Below are positions 1 through 8,689 of a stretch of DNA of 64,000 nt, piece by piece. Made by a program: the position numbers and the translations under genes. The stretch's first letter is position 1, and every line of letters begins with the position of its first letter. The notes below the pieces were generated by a model. It worked only from the letters and a program-made list of their open reading frames with translations, made no database searches and was not told the DNA's origin. Source of the stretch: Aurantiacibacter marinus. Its GTDB lineage: Bacteria; Pseudomonadota; Alphaproteobacteria; Sphingomonadales; Sphingomonadaceae. The stretch is from the NCBI RefSeq assembly GCF_001021555.1, contig NZ_LDCP01000004.1, positions 243,597 to 307,596 on the forward strand, read 5' to 3'.

Positions 1-860
1 CTGGAGATATTGTAATTCGCATCGACCGATCCGACCACCAGGACGCCGCCGTCGCCCGCACTGGCAAAGTCCACACCAGATTGCTCCAGACCAGGCAAGC
101 CGTCATTACCAGCTGCCACCACGATCAGTACGCCGGCATCAACCGCTGCGCGAACCGAACTGTTCAGGCGAGCATTGTTGCCGCCAGGCCCGCCAAGCGA
201 AATGTTGATCACTTTCGCGCCGTTGGCGACCGCGTAATCTATCGCGGCGGCGATATCATTGTCGAAAAACGCACATTCCGAATTCGGATCCTGGGCATTG
301 TCGCTGCCGCACGTACCCGGGGCATCAGCACGAATCGCAAGCACGGTCGCGTCCCATGCGATGCCGACAACGCCGGTATTGTCGCGCGCAGCGGCTGCCA
401 CGAGCGAGACCAGCGTGCCGTGATCGTCCGGCCCTTCCAGCGCGCGGTTCGCAACAATGTCTATCGAGGCGGGAGAGATTCGCCCGGTAAATTCGGGACT
501 GTCATTATCTATCCCCGTATCGATCACGGCGATGGTCACCCCCGTCCCGATATTGCCATCTGCCCAGACCGATGCGGCATTATGCTGGCCCGGCCCGTCC
601 GAATCGCGAAATTCGCGCGTATTGAATGCGGCGGGGACAGCCTGCTGCGGGAAATTGGCGCTTGTCGGTGTGGGAGTGGGAGTTGGAGCCGGAGTTGGAG
701 TTGGAGTCGGTGTAGGCGTGGGGGCCGGTGCAACAGGTGGGCGCATGGTTACAGGCGGTCCACCGCCACCTCCTCCGCAAGCGGAAAGGACAGCGACCGC
801 AGCCGCCGCCACGCCGCACCGCCAGCTTGTTAGCCGGGCCTTGCTGTTCTTCTGTCCCAA
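1..860 (-). CDS. S8 (subtilisin-like) serine protease lipoprotein, truncated by the window edge
   Basis: Reading leftward off the window edge, the frame carries the subtilisin Asp motif (AVIDTGIDND), the His motif (DDHGTLVSLVA) and the oxyanion-side motif VVAAGNDG. The catalytic Ser would lie beyond base 1. The start is taken as TTG at 858-860, because an in-frame TAA sits at 870-872 and AAGGGA lies just upstream. The N-terminus is then a lipoprotein signal (AVAVLSAC) followed by a glycine run and a Pro-Thr repeat tether of about 20 residues. Likely an envelope-anchored protease exposed outside the cytoplasm. Family call is firm; the start codon is probable. Confidence 0.85.
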   Translation of the reverse strand, partial: MGQKNSKARLTSWRCGVAAAAVAVLSACGGGGGGPPVTMRPPVAPAPTPTPTPTPTPAPTPTPTPTSANFPQQAVPAAFNTREFRDSDGPGQHNAASVWADGNIGTGVTIAVIDTGIDNDSPEFTGRISPASIDIVANRALEGPDDHGTLVSLVAAAARDNTGVVGIAWDATVLAIRADAPGTCGSDNAQDPNSECAFFDNDIAAAIDYAVANGAKVINISLGGPGGNNARLNSSVRAAVDAGVLIVVAAGNDGLPGLEQSGVDFASAGDGGVLVVGSVDANYNIS

Positions 861-1042
861 AGCGATCCCTTAAGTATGCAGGCCGGTCATGGCACGGCTT
901 GTCATAATCGCAAATGAACACCTTTCTGTGGCGCAGACCAGATGCCTTTTCGCTGCCTACTTGTGCCCACGCCGCCAAGGGGCTAGCCGCTGGCTTGTAA
1001 GAGCATTGCTCCCATATTCGCAGCAGCAGGGATACTTGTTAC

Positions 1043-1882
1043 ATGAGCGACGAACTCGTCACCGAAATCGAACAGGCCTGGGAAAACCGCGCCAACATCA
1101 CCATCGAAGATGTCGATGTGCGTCATGCGGTCGATAAGGCCATAGAGATGCTCGATAGCGGCACGGCGCGCGTGGCGGAGCCTGATGGCAATGGCGGCTG
1201 GCAGGTCAATCAATGGCTGAAGAAAGCCGTGCTATTGTCTTTCCGTCTGTATGAAAACCGGGTGATGGATGGCGGGTCCGCGGGCAAGCCGGCCTTTGAC
1301 AAGGTATCGTCCAAATTTGCCGGCTGGGGCCGCGATCGCTTTGTCGAGGGCGGCTTTCGCGTGGTACCCGGCGCGGTTGCACGGCGCGGCAGCTATATCG
1401 CGCCCGGTGTGGTGCTGATGCCAAGCTTCGTGAACATTGGCGCTTATGTTGGTGAAGGTTCGATGATCGACACCTGGGCCACTGTCGGTTCCTGCGCGCA
1501 AATCGGCAAGAATGTGCATATTTCGGGCGGCGCCGGTATTGGCGGCGTTCTGGAACCTTTGCAGGCAGAACCTGTGATTATCGGCGACGGTGCTTTCATC
1601 GGTGCGCGCGCCGAAGTGGCAGAGGGTGTACGCGTGGGCGAAGGCGCTGTGCTTTCCATGGGCGTATATCTGGGTTCCTCGACCAAGATCGTGGACCGCG
1701 CCACGGGCGAAGTGCACCGCGGCGAGGTACCGCCCTATGCCGTGGTTGTTCCAGGCGCATTGCCGGGTAAACCGCTGCCAGATGGCAGCATGGGGCCGAG
1801 CCTCTATTGCGCCGTGATCGTGAAAACGGTGGACGCGCAAACCCGCTCCAAAACCGGCATCAACGAACTTTTGCGCGACTGA
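1043..1882 (+). CDS. dapD: 2,3,4,5-tetrahydropyridine-2,6-dicarboxylate N-succinyltransferase
   Basis: DapD transfers succinyl from succinyl-CoA to tetrahydrodipicolinate in the succinylase branch of lysine and diaminopimelate synthesis in the cytoplasm. The 279 residues match the usual length of about 275. An N-terminal helical part is followed by a left-handed beta-helix of hexapeptide repeats (roughly residues 105-230), with the family stretch [20 protein letters not shown]. It stands alone: the next gene begins 66 bases on. A small hairpin with a CCCGTA/TACGGG stem lies at 1906-1924 without a clear T-run. Confidence 0.96.
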   Translation: MSDELVTEIEQAWENRANITIEDVDVRHAVDKAIEMLDSGTARVAEPDGNGGWQVNQWLKKAVLLSFRLYENRVMDGGSAGKPAFDKVSSKFAGWGRDRFVEGGFRVVPGAVARRGSYIAPGVVLMPSFVNIGAYVGEGSMIDTWATVGSCAQIGKNVHISGGAGIGGVLEPLQAEPVIIGDGAFIGARAEVAEGVRVGEGAVLSMGVYLGSSTKIVDRATGEVHRGEVPPYAVVVPGALPGKPLPDGSMGPSLYCAVIVKTVDAQTRSKTGINELLRD

Positions 1883-1948
1883 TGCAGGAACAATAACAGC
1901 GACGGCCCGTAAAGCTTGTACGGGTCATGACGACGGAAGGCTAAGGCA

Positions 1949-2257
1949 ATGAGTTACAAAAAAGGCGACGAAATCCACATCGAGGACGATGATGCGATGG
2001 CTGGATCCAAAACGGGCCATGTGCGCTGGATTCTGGGCATCAGCCTGTTTGTGGCGATTGCTCTGCTGTCCGCCATCTGGATTTTCGGCGCATGGTCGCA
2101 AGGCAATGTCGAAGAAGAAGCCACCCAGTCTGCCGTTATGCAAGACAATCAGGACGCACAGGAAGCTGGCGACAGCACGGACAGCATCGTTTTGGAAGCT
2201 GGCGAAGGCGTTGAAGGCGAAGCTTCGGACGCAGCCAGCGCTCCGGAAACAGAGTAG
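1949..2257 (+). CDS. Small single-pass membrane protein of unknown function
   Basis: 102 residues: an acidic, polar N-terminus of about 27 residues, one clear transmembrane helix (about 28-48, ILGISLFVAIALLSAIWIF), then a strongly acidic low-complexity tail rich in Glu, Asp, Ala and Ser. No family was recognised. It lies 12 bases before a DUF2945 gene on the same strand, so the two may be co-transcribed. It is kept as a gene because the composition is coherent and the frame ends cleanly before the next start. Confidence 0.7.
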   Translation: MSYKKGDEIHIEDDDAMAGSKTGHVRWILGISLFVAIALLSAIWIFGAWSQGNVEEEATQSAVMQDNQDAQEAGDSTDSIVLEAGEGVEGEASDAASAPETE

Positions 2258-2269
2258 CCAGGTCTGCCG

Positions 2270-2497
2270 ATGAGCAATTCCAACAGTTTCCAGACCAAAC
2301 AGTATGTTCAGTGGGACTGGGGCAATGGCACAGCCAAAGGCCAGATCACCGAACGGTTCGAACGCGATGTCACCCGCACGCTGAAAGGCAGCGAAGTGAC
2401 CCGCAACGGCAGCGAGGATGATCCCGCGTACCTGATCAAGCAGGAAGACGGCGATGAAGTGTTGAAACTTGGCTCCGAGTTAAAAGCCGCAAACTGA
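2270..2497 (+). CDS. DUF2945 / HVA-TUDOR domain small protein
   Basis: 75 residues forming a single small beta-barrel domain of the DUF2945 (hypervirulence-associated, TUDOR-like) type. The characteristic start (VQWDWGNGTAKGQI) and the end (AYLIKQEDGDEVLKLGSEL) are both visible. Members are widespread in proteobacteria and their molecular role is not established. It follows the preceding membrane-protein gene by 12 bases. Confidence 0.88.
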   Translation: MSNSNSFQTKQYVQWDWGNGTAKGQITERFERDVTRTLKGSEVTRNGSEDDPAYLIKQEDGDEVLKLGSELKAAN

Positions 2498-2498
2498 T

Positions 2499-2687
2499 TT
2501 ATCTGGCGGGCGTCTCGATCAGGGCCACGCCCGCCTGCCCCCACGGATACGCTTCTGCCGCGCGCATCACGCGCAGCGTATTGTGGCAGGAAATTACCTC
2601 CAGCCCAGTTCGTGAATATCCGCGCCGCGCCAATGCGGTAGAGACCAGCGGACTGGCGACAAAGATGGTTCTGATCGCGGAAGCTGG
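2499..2687 (-). other. Open frame without a normal start, possible gene remnant
   Basis: On the minus strand 62 codons are open between an in-frame TAG (2688-2690) and a TAA (2499-2501), in a gap between two plus-strand genes. The translation looks protein-like (TIFVASPLVSTALARRGYSR near its beginning), but no ATG or GTG lies near the 5' side; the first possible start is an internal TTG. It could be a decayed gene or chance in high-GC DNA. No family was recognised. Confidence 0.25.
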
Positions 2688-2739
2688 CTATGCCCTTCGT
2701 GTATGCACTGGCAAGTGCAAGCTATCCAAAGGAATATCC

Positions 2740-3030
2740 ATGACCGTTACCGCAAGCTGGAATGGCACGATTATCGCCCGCAGCGACAATACCGTGGTCG
2801 TCGAAGGCAATCACTATTTCCCGGCAGATGATGTCGAAAGCGCGGTACTGGTGCCGAGTGACAGGACCACGCACTGCCCATGGAAAGGCGATGCGCATTA
2901 TCATTCGATCGTGGTGGACGGTGAAACCAATACCGATGCCGTGTGGCATTATCCGGAACCGAAGGATGCAGCGAAGGAAATCGCAGGACGGTTTGCGTTC
3001 TGGAAAGGCGTTCAGGTCAACGCCGGGTGA
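2740..3030 (+). CDS. DUF427 domain protein
   Basis: 96 residues. The ATG at 2740 is chosen because AAAGGA lies 6 bases upstream and the protein then begins with the typical DUF427 N-terminus (MTVTASWNGTIIARSDNTVV). The family core is present: PADDVESAVLVPSDRTTHCP, then a Trp-Lys-Gly-Asp-Ala segment and AVWHYPEPKDAAKEI. DUF427 proteins are small cytoplasmic beta proteins of unknown function. The stop overlaps the following ATG (tgATG), implying translational coupling with the DoxX-like gene. Confidence 0.92.
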   Translation: MTVTASWNGTIIARSDNTVVVEGNHYFPADDVESAVLVPSDRTTHCPWKGDAHYHSIVVDGETNTDAVWHYPEPKDAAKEIAGRFAFWKGVQVNAG

Positions 3031-3440
3031 TGCGTGCAGGACTGCGGATTCTGCTGGCGGTGTTCTATGCCTACGCCGGATACCGCCACATCGTCGGCCC
3101 TGAGCCGTTTCTGCTGATTACGCCCGCTTGGGTGTCGATGCCCGAGCAAGTCGTTCTATGGACCGGCATTGCCGAAATCGCTGGAGCTATTGCGCTCGCG
3201 CAGCCCTGTTCCCTCCGCTTGCGGCAAGCGGGCGGCATTGGCCTTGCGCTGTACGCGCTGTGCGTGTGGCCTGCCAATGTGAACCATATGCTGATGGATT
3301 TTGCGCGCGGGGATGGCAGCCTGTCTGGCGGGTGGGGCGCTGCCTATCACGTGCCACGCATGATTGCGCAGCCGCTGCTGATCTGGCTGGCGCTATGGAC
3401 GGGCCGCGTCACGGACTGGCCATTGACGGTGCGGCGATAG
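3030..3440 (+). CDS. DoxX-like membrane protein
   Basis: 136 residues with about four hydrophobic helices. It begins RILLAVFYAYAGYRHIVGPE, typical of the DoxX/SURF4-like superfamily, and contains the NVNHMLMDFA segment common in the small DoxX-like group. Start chosen at 3030, where the ATG overlaps the stop of the DUF427 gene. Family members sit in the inner membrane; some are linked to quinone or redox chemistry, but no substrate can be named here. Confidence 0.8.
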   Translation: MRAGLRILLAVFYAYAGYRHIVGPEPFLLITPAWVSMPEQVVLWTGIAEIAGAIALAQPCSLRLRQAGGIGLALYALCVWPANVNHMLMDFARGDGSLSGGWGAAYHVPRMIAQPLLIWLALWTGRVTDWPLTVRR

Positions 3441-3454
3441 GCCGCAGGCAAACG

Positions 3455-3489
3455 AAACGGGCGGGAAGCGCAATGCCTCCCGCCCGTTT
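3455..3489. terminator. Bidirectional terminator between convergent genes
   Basis: A perfect 12-bp inverted repeat (AAACGGGCGGGA at 3455-3466 against TCCCGCCCGTTT at 3478-3489) separates the DoxX-like gene (+) from the SWIB gene (-). T-rich ends occur on both sides but are short. Confidence 0.75.
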
Positions 3490-3514
3490 GCGTGTTTCAA
3501 TGATGCTTGAGCGA

Positions 3515-3766
3515 TTAGCTCATGTGCTTGGAAACAGCACCGGTCATCTTGAACATGGAGATCTGTTCGGTACCGATCACCGCGCCAAGCTTGGCATCGG
3601 GATTGATTTGACGACGATCTTTGGAATCCTGCAGGTCATTCGCCTTGATGTGGTCCCACACCTTGCTGGTGACCTGTGCGCGGGTCATCGGACCCTTGCC
3701 GACCACGTTTTCAAGTTCCGGTGTCAGGTTGACCGGCTTGTTCAGTGCATTGTTCTTGGCAGCCAT
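3515..3766 (-). CDS. SWIB/MDM2 domain small protein
   Basis: 83 residues that are almost entirely a SWIB domain: NKPVNLTPELENVVGKGPMT, TSKVWDHIKANDLQD, then the RQINPDAKL and GTEQISMFKMTG segments. In eukaryotes SWIB occurs in chromatin remodellers; stand-alone bacterial copies are known in Chlamydia and many alphaproteobacteria and are thought to bind DNA or topoisomerase. Monocistronic, facing the DoxX-like gene across a shared terminator. Confidence 0.92.
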   Translation of the reverse strand: MAAKNNALNKPVNLTPELENVVGKGPMTRAQVTSKVWDHIKANDLQDSKDRRQINPDAKLGAVIGTEQISMFKMTGAVSKHMS

Positions 3767-3816
3767 TTTCAGATTTCCTTTCAGTCAAAAATACAGGGCT
3801 AGAAGTCTAGCACCGT

Positions 3817-4437
3817 TCAAATCTCTTCGTCGCCATCTTCCCAGTCGTAATCCCCGCCTTCTTCACGGGTATAAGTTGCTGTAAGCATTGCCACAGCCGT
3901 CACATGGCCTTCCATCGCGGCAACAAGCTCCTCCCGATTCGCGCCCGGCATCAGCGTAAGCGGCAGATCGAGCGCAAACAGTTGGAACACAAAATCATGC
4001 GGTTTGTCACCCGTTGGCGGGTCTGGCAGCAGCCATTCGGAATTGCCAAAAGCATTCTTGCCCACCCGCGGCGGAGTTTCCCCTTCCAGGATCATGCCCT
4101 TCTGGCCAGGCAGTCCCCAGACCAGCCAGTGACAGAACGGTTCGCCCGTCTGGAAATCGGCATCTTCCACGATCAAGACGAGTTCCTGCGTTCCGGGTGG
4201 CGGCGCGGTCCATTCCAGCGGCGGCGCGACGGCATCTTCTTCGTCCGCTGTAAAACAGGGATCAAGCGGGCCACCAGCCTTGAACGCGGCAGAGGACAGC
4301 GCGAAGCCGCCCTTGTTCACCATTGCCTCTGAACCCAGTTTGGCCGCCACGATTTTGGCATGGCCGCCACGAACATCGCCTGCTGTCTTGCCAAGTGCCT
4401 TGGATAGCCAATCAGGGACGGTGTCGGACATTCGCAT
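3817..4437 (-). CDS. YbhB/YbcL-type phosphatidylethanolamine-binding (Raf kinase inhibitor-like) protein
   Basis: 206 residues. The PEBP fold is shown by DPCFTADEEDAVAPPLEW, the ligand-site segment LVLIVEDADFQTGEPFCHWL and a DFVFQLFALD strand pair. There is no signal peptide; a polar N-terminus of about 45 residues precedes the domain, and the protein ends in an acidic tail (EEGGDYDWEDGDEEI). Bacterial homologues bind small anions; the physiological ligand is unknown. Divergently transcribed from the S41 protease gene across about 240 bases. Confidence 0.93.
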   Translation of the reverse strand: MRMSDTVPDWLSKALGKTAGDVRGGHAKIVAAKLGSEAMVNKGGFALSSAAFKAGGPLDPCFTADEEDAVAPPLEWTAPPPGTQELVLIVEDADFQTGEPFCHWLVWGLPGQKGMILEGETPPRVGKNAFGNSEWLLPDPPTGDKPHDFVFQLFALDLPLTLMPGANREELVAAMEGHVTAVAMLTATYTREEGGDYDWEDGDEEI

Positions 4438-4679
4438 AGGTCTTTCATGCTTGGCGCGTTTTCGACGCGTTTACGGATAGGTGAAGCGCCATGTGCCGAT
4501 TGCGACACGCCATTGCAAGGCCTCAATCGGTTCAGCCTGTCGAAGGAATTGGGAAGCTAGGCGGGGCCGATGTAAAGACTCTGGACACAAATCGGCTTTG
4601 CTTGTCACGCAAGTCACCACGCGATAGACTGCCTTTTACCTTCGGTTCGGTCCAACAATCTGAAAAGAAACGGACATTC

Positions 4680-6119
4680 ATGCACACGTCAAAATTTGCC
4701 TTGTCTCTGGCTTGCGCCGCCATGCTCGTTTCCTGTGGCGGAGGCGGGGGCACTCCGACTCCGACAGTTGGTGGAGGCGGCGGAGGCGGTGGAATCGGCG
4801 GCGGCGGCGGCACGGACCCTTGCTCGCTCACCGCACGACAGAATTTCGCGCGCGATTTGCTGAATGAATGGTATCTGTTCCCCAACCTGCTCGACACGTC
4901 GGCCCGGCAGAGCGATTTCAACAGCGTGCAAGCCTATCTTGATGCACTGGTTGCCCCGGCCCGGGAGGTCAACAGGGACCGCGGTTTCACCTTCGTCACC
5001 TCGATCCAGCAGGAAAACGATTTCGCCAGCAGCGGGGCAAGTGCCGGGTTCGGCTTCCGGCTGGCTTACGATTCCGCCAATCGCCGCGCCTTCGTTATCG
5101 AAACGTTTGAAGGCACAGCAGCGCTGGGTGCAAACCTTGATCGCGGGACTGAAATTCTGGGCATCGGAACGGTTTCCAGCAACATCCAATCGGTCAATTC
5201 GCTATTCGCGACTGGCGGCGCAAGGGCGGTATCCGATGCTCTTGGCGCGGCAACAACTGGTGTTACACGCGTATTGCTCGTGCGGGATCAGTCCGGAGTA
5301 CAGCGTGAGGTTTCGCTGAGCAAAACCACTTTTGCCTTGGATCCTGTGTCGGACCGGTATGGCGCGCAGATCATCAACGATGGCGGCAAACAGGTTGGCT
5401 ACCTCAATCTTCGCACTTTCTCCGTCCTGTCTGCCGAAACCGATCTGATCAATGCATTTGCGGATTTCCGCGCAGCGGGCGTGACAGAACTGATCATCGA
5501 TTTCCGCTACAATGGCGGCGGGCGCATTTCGGTGGCAGAAACGTTCGGCGACCTGCTTGCACGCGGTTTCGACAATCAGGTCTATAATGAGATTGCTTTC
5601 CGCGCATCGAAATCGGAAAACAATTCGATCTACCGCTTCAACGTCCGGCCAGAATCCATCGCGCCGACCAAGATCGCGTTCATCGGGACAGAGTCGACTG
5701 CTTCCGCCAGTGAACTGGTGATCAATGGCATCCAGCCTTACGTGGCTGATATCGCGCTGATCGGAGAAAACACTTTTGGCAAGCCAGTGGGACAATCCGG
5801 ATTTGATCTGGCCGCCTGCGATGATCGTTTTCGCCCTGTAACGATCCAGCTTCAAAACGCAGATGGACTTGGCGAGTACTTCAATGGCCTGGCCACAACA
5901 GTGCCAAACACGTGCCGCGCGAATGACGATATCCGCTTCCAGATGGGTGATCCGAGAGAAGCGATGACGGCGACCGCGCTCAGTTTCCTTGCCGGGCGCG
6001 CCTGCACCGCAATAGCTGGCGGGCCTGCAACCACTGCAACTGCGATCGATGAAGGTCTGCTTTCGCCCGATCTGCAGGACCGCACAGCCGCGCAGCACGA
6101 GGTTCCTGGCCTGTATTAA
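4680..6119 (+). CDS. S41 family (C-terminal processing-like) protease, lipoprotein
   Basis: 479 residues from the ATG at 4680, chosen because it gives a lipoprotein signal (SLACAAMLVSC) followed by a glycine/Pro-Thr tether. The protein has a PDZ-like region, then the S41 core: LIIDFRYNGGGRISVAETFG, the Ser-bearing segment GTESTASASELVING and the Lys of the Ser-Lys dyad in GENTFGKPVGQ. An envelope-anchored endopeptidase is predicted. It is convergent with the next minus-strand lipoprotein (16-base gap). A longer in-frame reading from 4491 would bury the lipobox and is rejected. Confidence 0.93.
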   Translation: MHTSKFALSLACAAMLVSCGGGGGTPTPTVGGGGGGGGIGGGGGTDPCSLTARQNFARDLLNEWYLFPNLLDTSARQSDFNSVQAYLDALVAPAREVNRDRGFTFVTSIQQENDFASSGASAGFGFRLAYDSANRRAFVIETFEGTAALGANLDRGTEILGIGTVSSNIQSVNSLFATGGARAVSDALGAATTGVTRVLLVRDQSGVQREVSLSKTTFALDPVSDRYGAQIINDGGKQVGYLNLRTFSVLSAETDLINAFADFRAAGVTELIIDFRYNGGGRISVAETFGDLLARGFDNQVYNEIAFRASKSENNSIYRFNVRPESIAPTKIAFIGTESTASASELVINGIQPYVADIALIGENTFGKPVGQSGFDLAACDDRFRPVTIQLQNADGLGEYFNGLATTVPNTCRANDDIRFQMGDPREAMTATALSFLAGRACTAIAGGPATTATAIDEGLLSPDLQDRTAAQHEVPGLY

Positions 6120-6135
6120 GCCGTTTGCGGGCGCG

Positions 6136-6573
6136 CTACGGCTCGCCGAGCGCGGCTTCGTCCACGCCTGCGCGCCACGCGCAGCCGTTGCGCTGGTCAC
6201 GGCCGATCACGACGGTTGCGGTAAAAGGGTAAGTGCGATCGCTCATCCCGTCAGAGCATTCGCCCGGCGTGACCGCGATATCCAATGCGGTACCTTCCAA
6301 CTGTCCACTGAACGACAAGCCGCCGCGCCCGGCAAAACGCTCGACTGACACATTGACGCCATCGATGTTTTCAGGCGTCCGCCAGACCATCGACAGCCCG
6401 TTTATGGTGGCATTCCAGAACGGCTCTGTCCCCGTCAGTTCCAGCACCGCATCTTCGGCGATGCCGGAATAGGGCTGGTCATCGTCGCTGTTGCCCGGCA
6501 GCCCTTCTCCGCCACCTTGCTGGCAAGCAGTCAGGAGCAAGGACGATACAGCCGCCACGTAAAATCTGTTCAT
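6136..6573 (-). CDS. COG3650-like small lipoprotein
   Basis: 145 residues from the ATG at 6573, which yields a lipoprotein signal (AAVSSLLLTAC). The mature part contains ELTGTEPFWNATINGLSMVW, resembling the TEPFW motif of the uncharacterised COG3650 proteins, and paired cysteines (GECSDGMSD ... NGCAW). Probably a periplasmic-face lipoprotein of unknown role. Divergent from the BLUF gene, with a 73-base intergenic region. Confidence 0.75.
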   Translation of the reverse strand: MNRFYVAAVSSLLLTACQQGGGEGLPGNSDDDQPYSGIAEDAVLELTGTEPFWNATINGLSMVWRTPENIDGVNVSVERFAGRGGLSFSGQLEGTALDIAVTPGECSDGMSDRTYPFTATVVIGRDQRNGCAWRAGVDEAALGEP

Positions 6574-6646
6574 CAGTGTGTTTCCGCCGGTTACTTTTTC
6601 TTGACCCTCCCACGCTTCTATATGATGCAACGTAGCGGAGAGACAC

Positions 6647-7045
6647 ATGATATCGCTCATTTACGTAAGCATGGCCAGCGATGGCGTGGCCTCAGAAGAT
6701 GTACGCGAACTGGCCCTGCATTCCGCGCGGAAGAACGCCGAACATGGCGTAACCGGCCTGCTCACCTACAATTCGGCGCGTTTCATGCAGTTGCTCGAAG
6801 GTGAAGAACACGCGGTCATGTCAACGATGGAACGGATCTCGCTTGACGGCAGACACAATGATATCAGCATTTTACGCAAGATGGATATCACTCGCCGCGA
6901 ATGCCCGGATTGGTCCATGCGCGTGTTGTTTGCACCGCTTGCAGCCAAGGGCAGCGCGTCGGATTTCACCGCCTCCCTACCCAAGCAAATGGACGTGGAC
7001 ACGCGCATACTGTTCACCAGCTTTGCTTCGTCCCTAAGGGACTGA
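6647..7045 (+). CDS. Stand-alone BLUF-domain blue-light photoreceptor
   Basis: 132 residues, essentially one BLUF domain. All FAD-site residues occur at the spacing seen in AppA (Tyr21, Asn45, Gln63, Trp104, Met106): here Tyr6, Asn30, Gln48, Trp89, Met91, within SLIYVS, GVTGLLTYNSARFMQLLEGE and ECPDWSM. The protein should bind FAD non-covalently and show the blue-light hydrogen-bond switch. It has no output domain, so it must act through a partner protein. A GGAGAGAC stretch precedes the ATG. Convergent with the DUF3429 gene. Confidence 0.95.
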   Translation: MISLIYVSMASDGVASEDVRELALHSARKNAEHGVTGLLTYNSARFMQLLEGEEHAVMSTMERISLDGRHNDISILRKMDITRRECPDWSMRVLFAPLAAKGSASDFTASLPKQMDVDTRILFTSFASSLRD

Positions 7046-7053
7046 CCGGGACG

Positions 7054-7503
7054 CTAACCCAGCGCCAAAGCCAGCGTTGCAAGGCCAAGTCCCACGGAAA
7101 GCGGCACTCGCAGGCTTATCCACCAGACGGGACGTATCGTGACCAGCCGCAGGTCAACCAGCGGGCTGACCAGAATGCCCAGCCCCAGCACGATCAATGA
7201 CGGACCCGGCCAGGTTTCCCCGATCACCCACGGCAGATAGGTGAGCAATGCCACAAGACTGGGAGTGACAGCTGCCAGCCATATCCATTGCGGCGCACGG
7301 CGGCCCTCGTCTGGTGCTGATGCGGCCAGCCCCCACCACATGCCTCCCAGAAAGCTGAAAATCAGGGCGGCATAAGCCCATCCCATGGCAATCGCGGTCC
7401 AGCGCCATTCCTCCGGGCCAAACCAGACGGCCAGAGCACAGCCAATTTGTGGAAATAGCCCGGCGAAACCGAGTAATCGCGCATTGGGGGGAATGGCATT
7501 CAT
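7054..7503 (-). CDS. DUF3429 membrane protein
   Basis: 149 residues with about five hydrophobic segments and the DUF3429 pattern: LLGFAGLFPQIG near the N-terminus, then YAALIFSFLGGMWWGLA, VTPSLVALLTYLPW and a C-terminal RLVTIRPVWWISLRVPLSVG. Inner-membrane protein of unknown function, common in Sphingomonadales. Convergent with the BLUF gene with only 8 bases between stops. Confidence 0.88.
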   Translation of the reverse strand: MNAIPPNARLLGFAGLFPQIGCALAVWFGPEEWRWTAIAMGWAYAALIFSFLGGMWWGLAASAPDEGRRAPQWIWLAAVTPSLVALLTYLPWVIGETWPGPSLIVLGLGILVSPLVDLRLVTIRPVWWISLRVPLSVGLGLATLALALG

Positions 7504-7579
7504 GGGTGTGTGACTAACGATGCAGGCGTGCGTTGGCTACGCCAACCAAAGGCCATGGCGGTTGTTACTTCAAACGCAA

Positions 7580-7606
7580 AAAGGCGGGCCGCAATGGCCC
7601 GCCTTT
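7580..7606 (-). terminator. Rho-independent terminator after the fasciclin gene
   Basis: An 11-bp stem (AAAGGCGGGCC/GGCCCGCCTTT) with a 5-base loop. On the minus strand it is followed by a run of T, 30 bases past the stop of the fasciclin lipoprotein. Confidence 0.9.
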
Positions 7607-7636
7607 CCGTTTGGTATTGAATTGCCGTGTTGCCAA

Positions 7637-8212
7637 TTACGCAGGCATCAGGACCGTGTCGATCACGTGGATCATGCCGTTCGAGGCATCCACATCGGTT
7701 GCAGTCACGGTTGCTGTGCCACCGGCCGCATCGGTCAGGACGACATTACCGTCAACCAGCGTTGCAGTCAGCGTCGCGCCATTGACCGTGGTCAGCGCAT
7801 ATCCGTCGGCGCCTGCACCTTCGATGGCGGCCAGTACATCGGCTGCCATCAATTCACCGGCTACGACATGGTAGGTAAGGATCGAGCCGAGCGTTTCGGT
7901 ATCGGTCGTCGTCAACGCTTCAACGGTTCCTGCTGGCAGGGCGTCAAATGCGGCGTTGGTCGGTGCGAACACGGTGAACGGACCTTCGCCCGACAGTGTC
8001 TCGCCGAGGCCGGCTGCGGTCACGGCAGTGACGAGTGTCGAGAAATCGCCATTGCCCATGGCAACGTCTACGATCGTTCCGGTAGCGGTGTCTTCAACCG
8101 ACATTTCATCGGCCATAGCGGCATCTGCTTCGTTAGTCTCTTCTGCCGGCGTGCCGCATGCGGCAAGCGCAAGCGTAGCGGCGGAGGCAAGTGCGATGGA
8201 AAACTTTTTCAT
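7637..8212 (-). CDS. Fasciclin (FAS1) domain lipoprotein
   Basis: 191 residues: lipoprotein signal with lipobox LALAAC (Cys at about 19), an acidic Ala/Glu linker to about residue 45, then one FAS1 domain. FAS1 landmarks include FSTLVTAVTAAGLGETLSGE, GPFTVFAPTNAAFDALP, LTYHVVAGE and the terminal NGMIHVIDTVLMP. FAS1 proteins mediate adhesion or surface interactions; the bacterial lipoprotein form is presumably anchored to a membrane. Followed by a strong terminator. Confidence 0.95.
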   Translation of the reverse strand: MKKFSIALASAATLALAACGTPAEETNEADAAMADEMSVEDTATGTIVDVAMGNGDFSTLVTAVTAAGLGETLSGEGPFTVFAPTNAAFDALPAGTVEALTTTDTETLGSILTYHVVAGELMAADVLAAIEGAGADGYALTTVNGATLTATLVDGNVVLTDAAGGTATVTATDVDASNGMIHVIDTVLMPA

Positions 8213-8689
8213 AGAATCAATCCTTTCGGGATGATGGTGTTCGAGTATTTTTTCAGGAGCACCGAGGATGGCTGACTGCCATCACGGCTCTTCACATCTA
8301 ACAACGGGCCGGGTGTGTCGAAGTTCCAAATATGGCAAAAAAAAGGCACCGCGATATGATTAGCACCAGGCTTTTGTTTGAATATCGGATTGCTGCGCCA
8401 GAATTCGGCAAGGGAGGGGAAGTGAACACGGGCGCAGCAATAGGCAGAATATGGCTGACAATCGCTGCTGTTTGGAGAGAGACCTTCGTCGGTAGGGACA
8501 AAGGTCTGGCCTGCGCGTCCCACACGGGCGCCTTGATCGGCAGAGGCATCCAGTATGCCGAGAAATCTTGGCGAATGTGATGTGTGGCGCGCTGCGTCCA
8601 GGCTGCGGCCTCTGTGCGGGGCGTCAGCCGTCAGTTTGCCCAGCAACTCATGCGGTCGACAGGCTCTCTGGCGTAATTCGCGTAGATAC
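8213..8689. other. Long intergenic stretch with no supported gene
   Basis: 477 bases between the fasciclin start and the next minus-strand gene. Open frames exist on both strands but none shows a recognisable family, signal or ribosome binding site. A poly-A tract (8336-8343) is the only visible feature. It presumably holds the fasciclin promoter. Confidence 0.5.

Noticed and set aside
580..978. 132-codon minus-strand open frame overlapping the S8 protease N-terminus
   Set aside because: The other frame carries the lipobox, Pro-Thr tether and catalytic Asp/His motifs.
1906..1924. Hairpin after dapD as a terminator
   Set aside because: Only a 6-bp stem with no T-run; too weak to call.
8209..8646. 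145-codon minus-strand open frame upstream of the fasciclin gene
   Set aside because: No motif, overlaps the fasciclin ribosome binding site, and composition is not protein-like.
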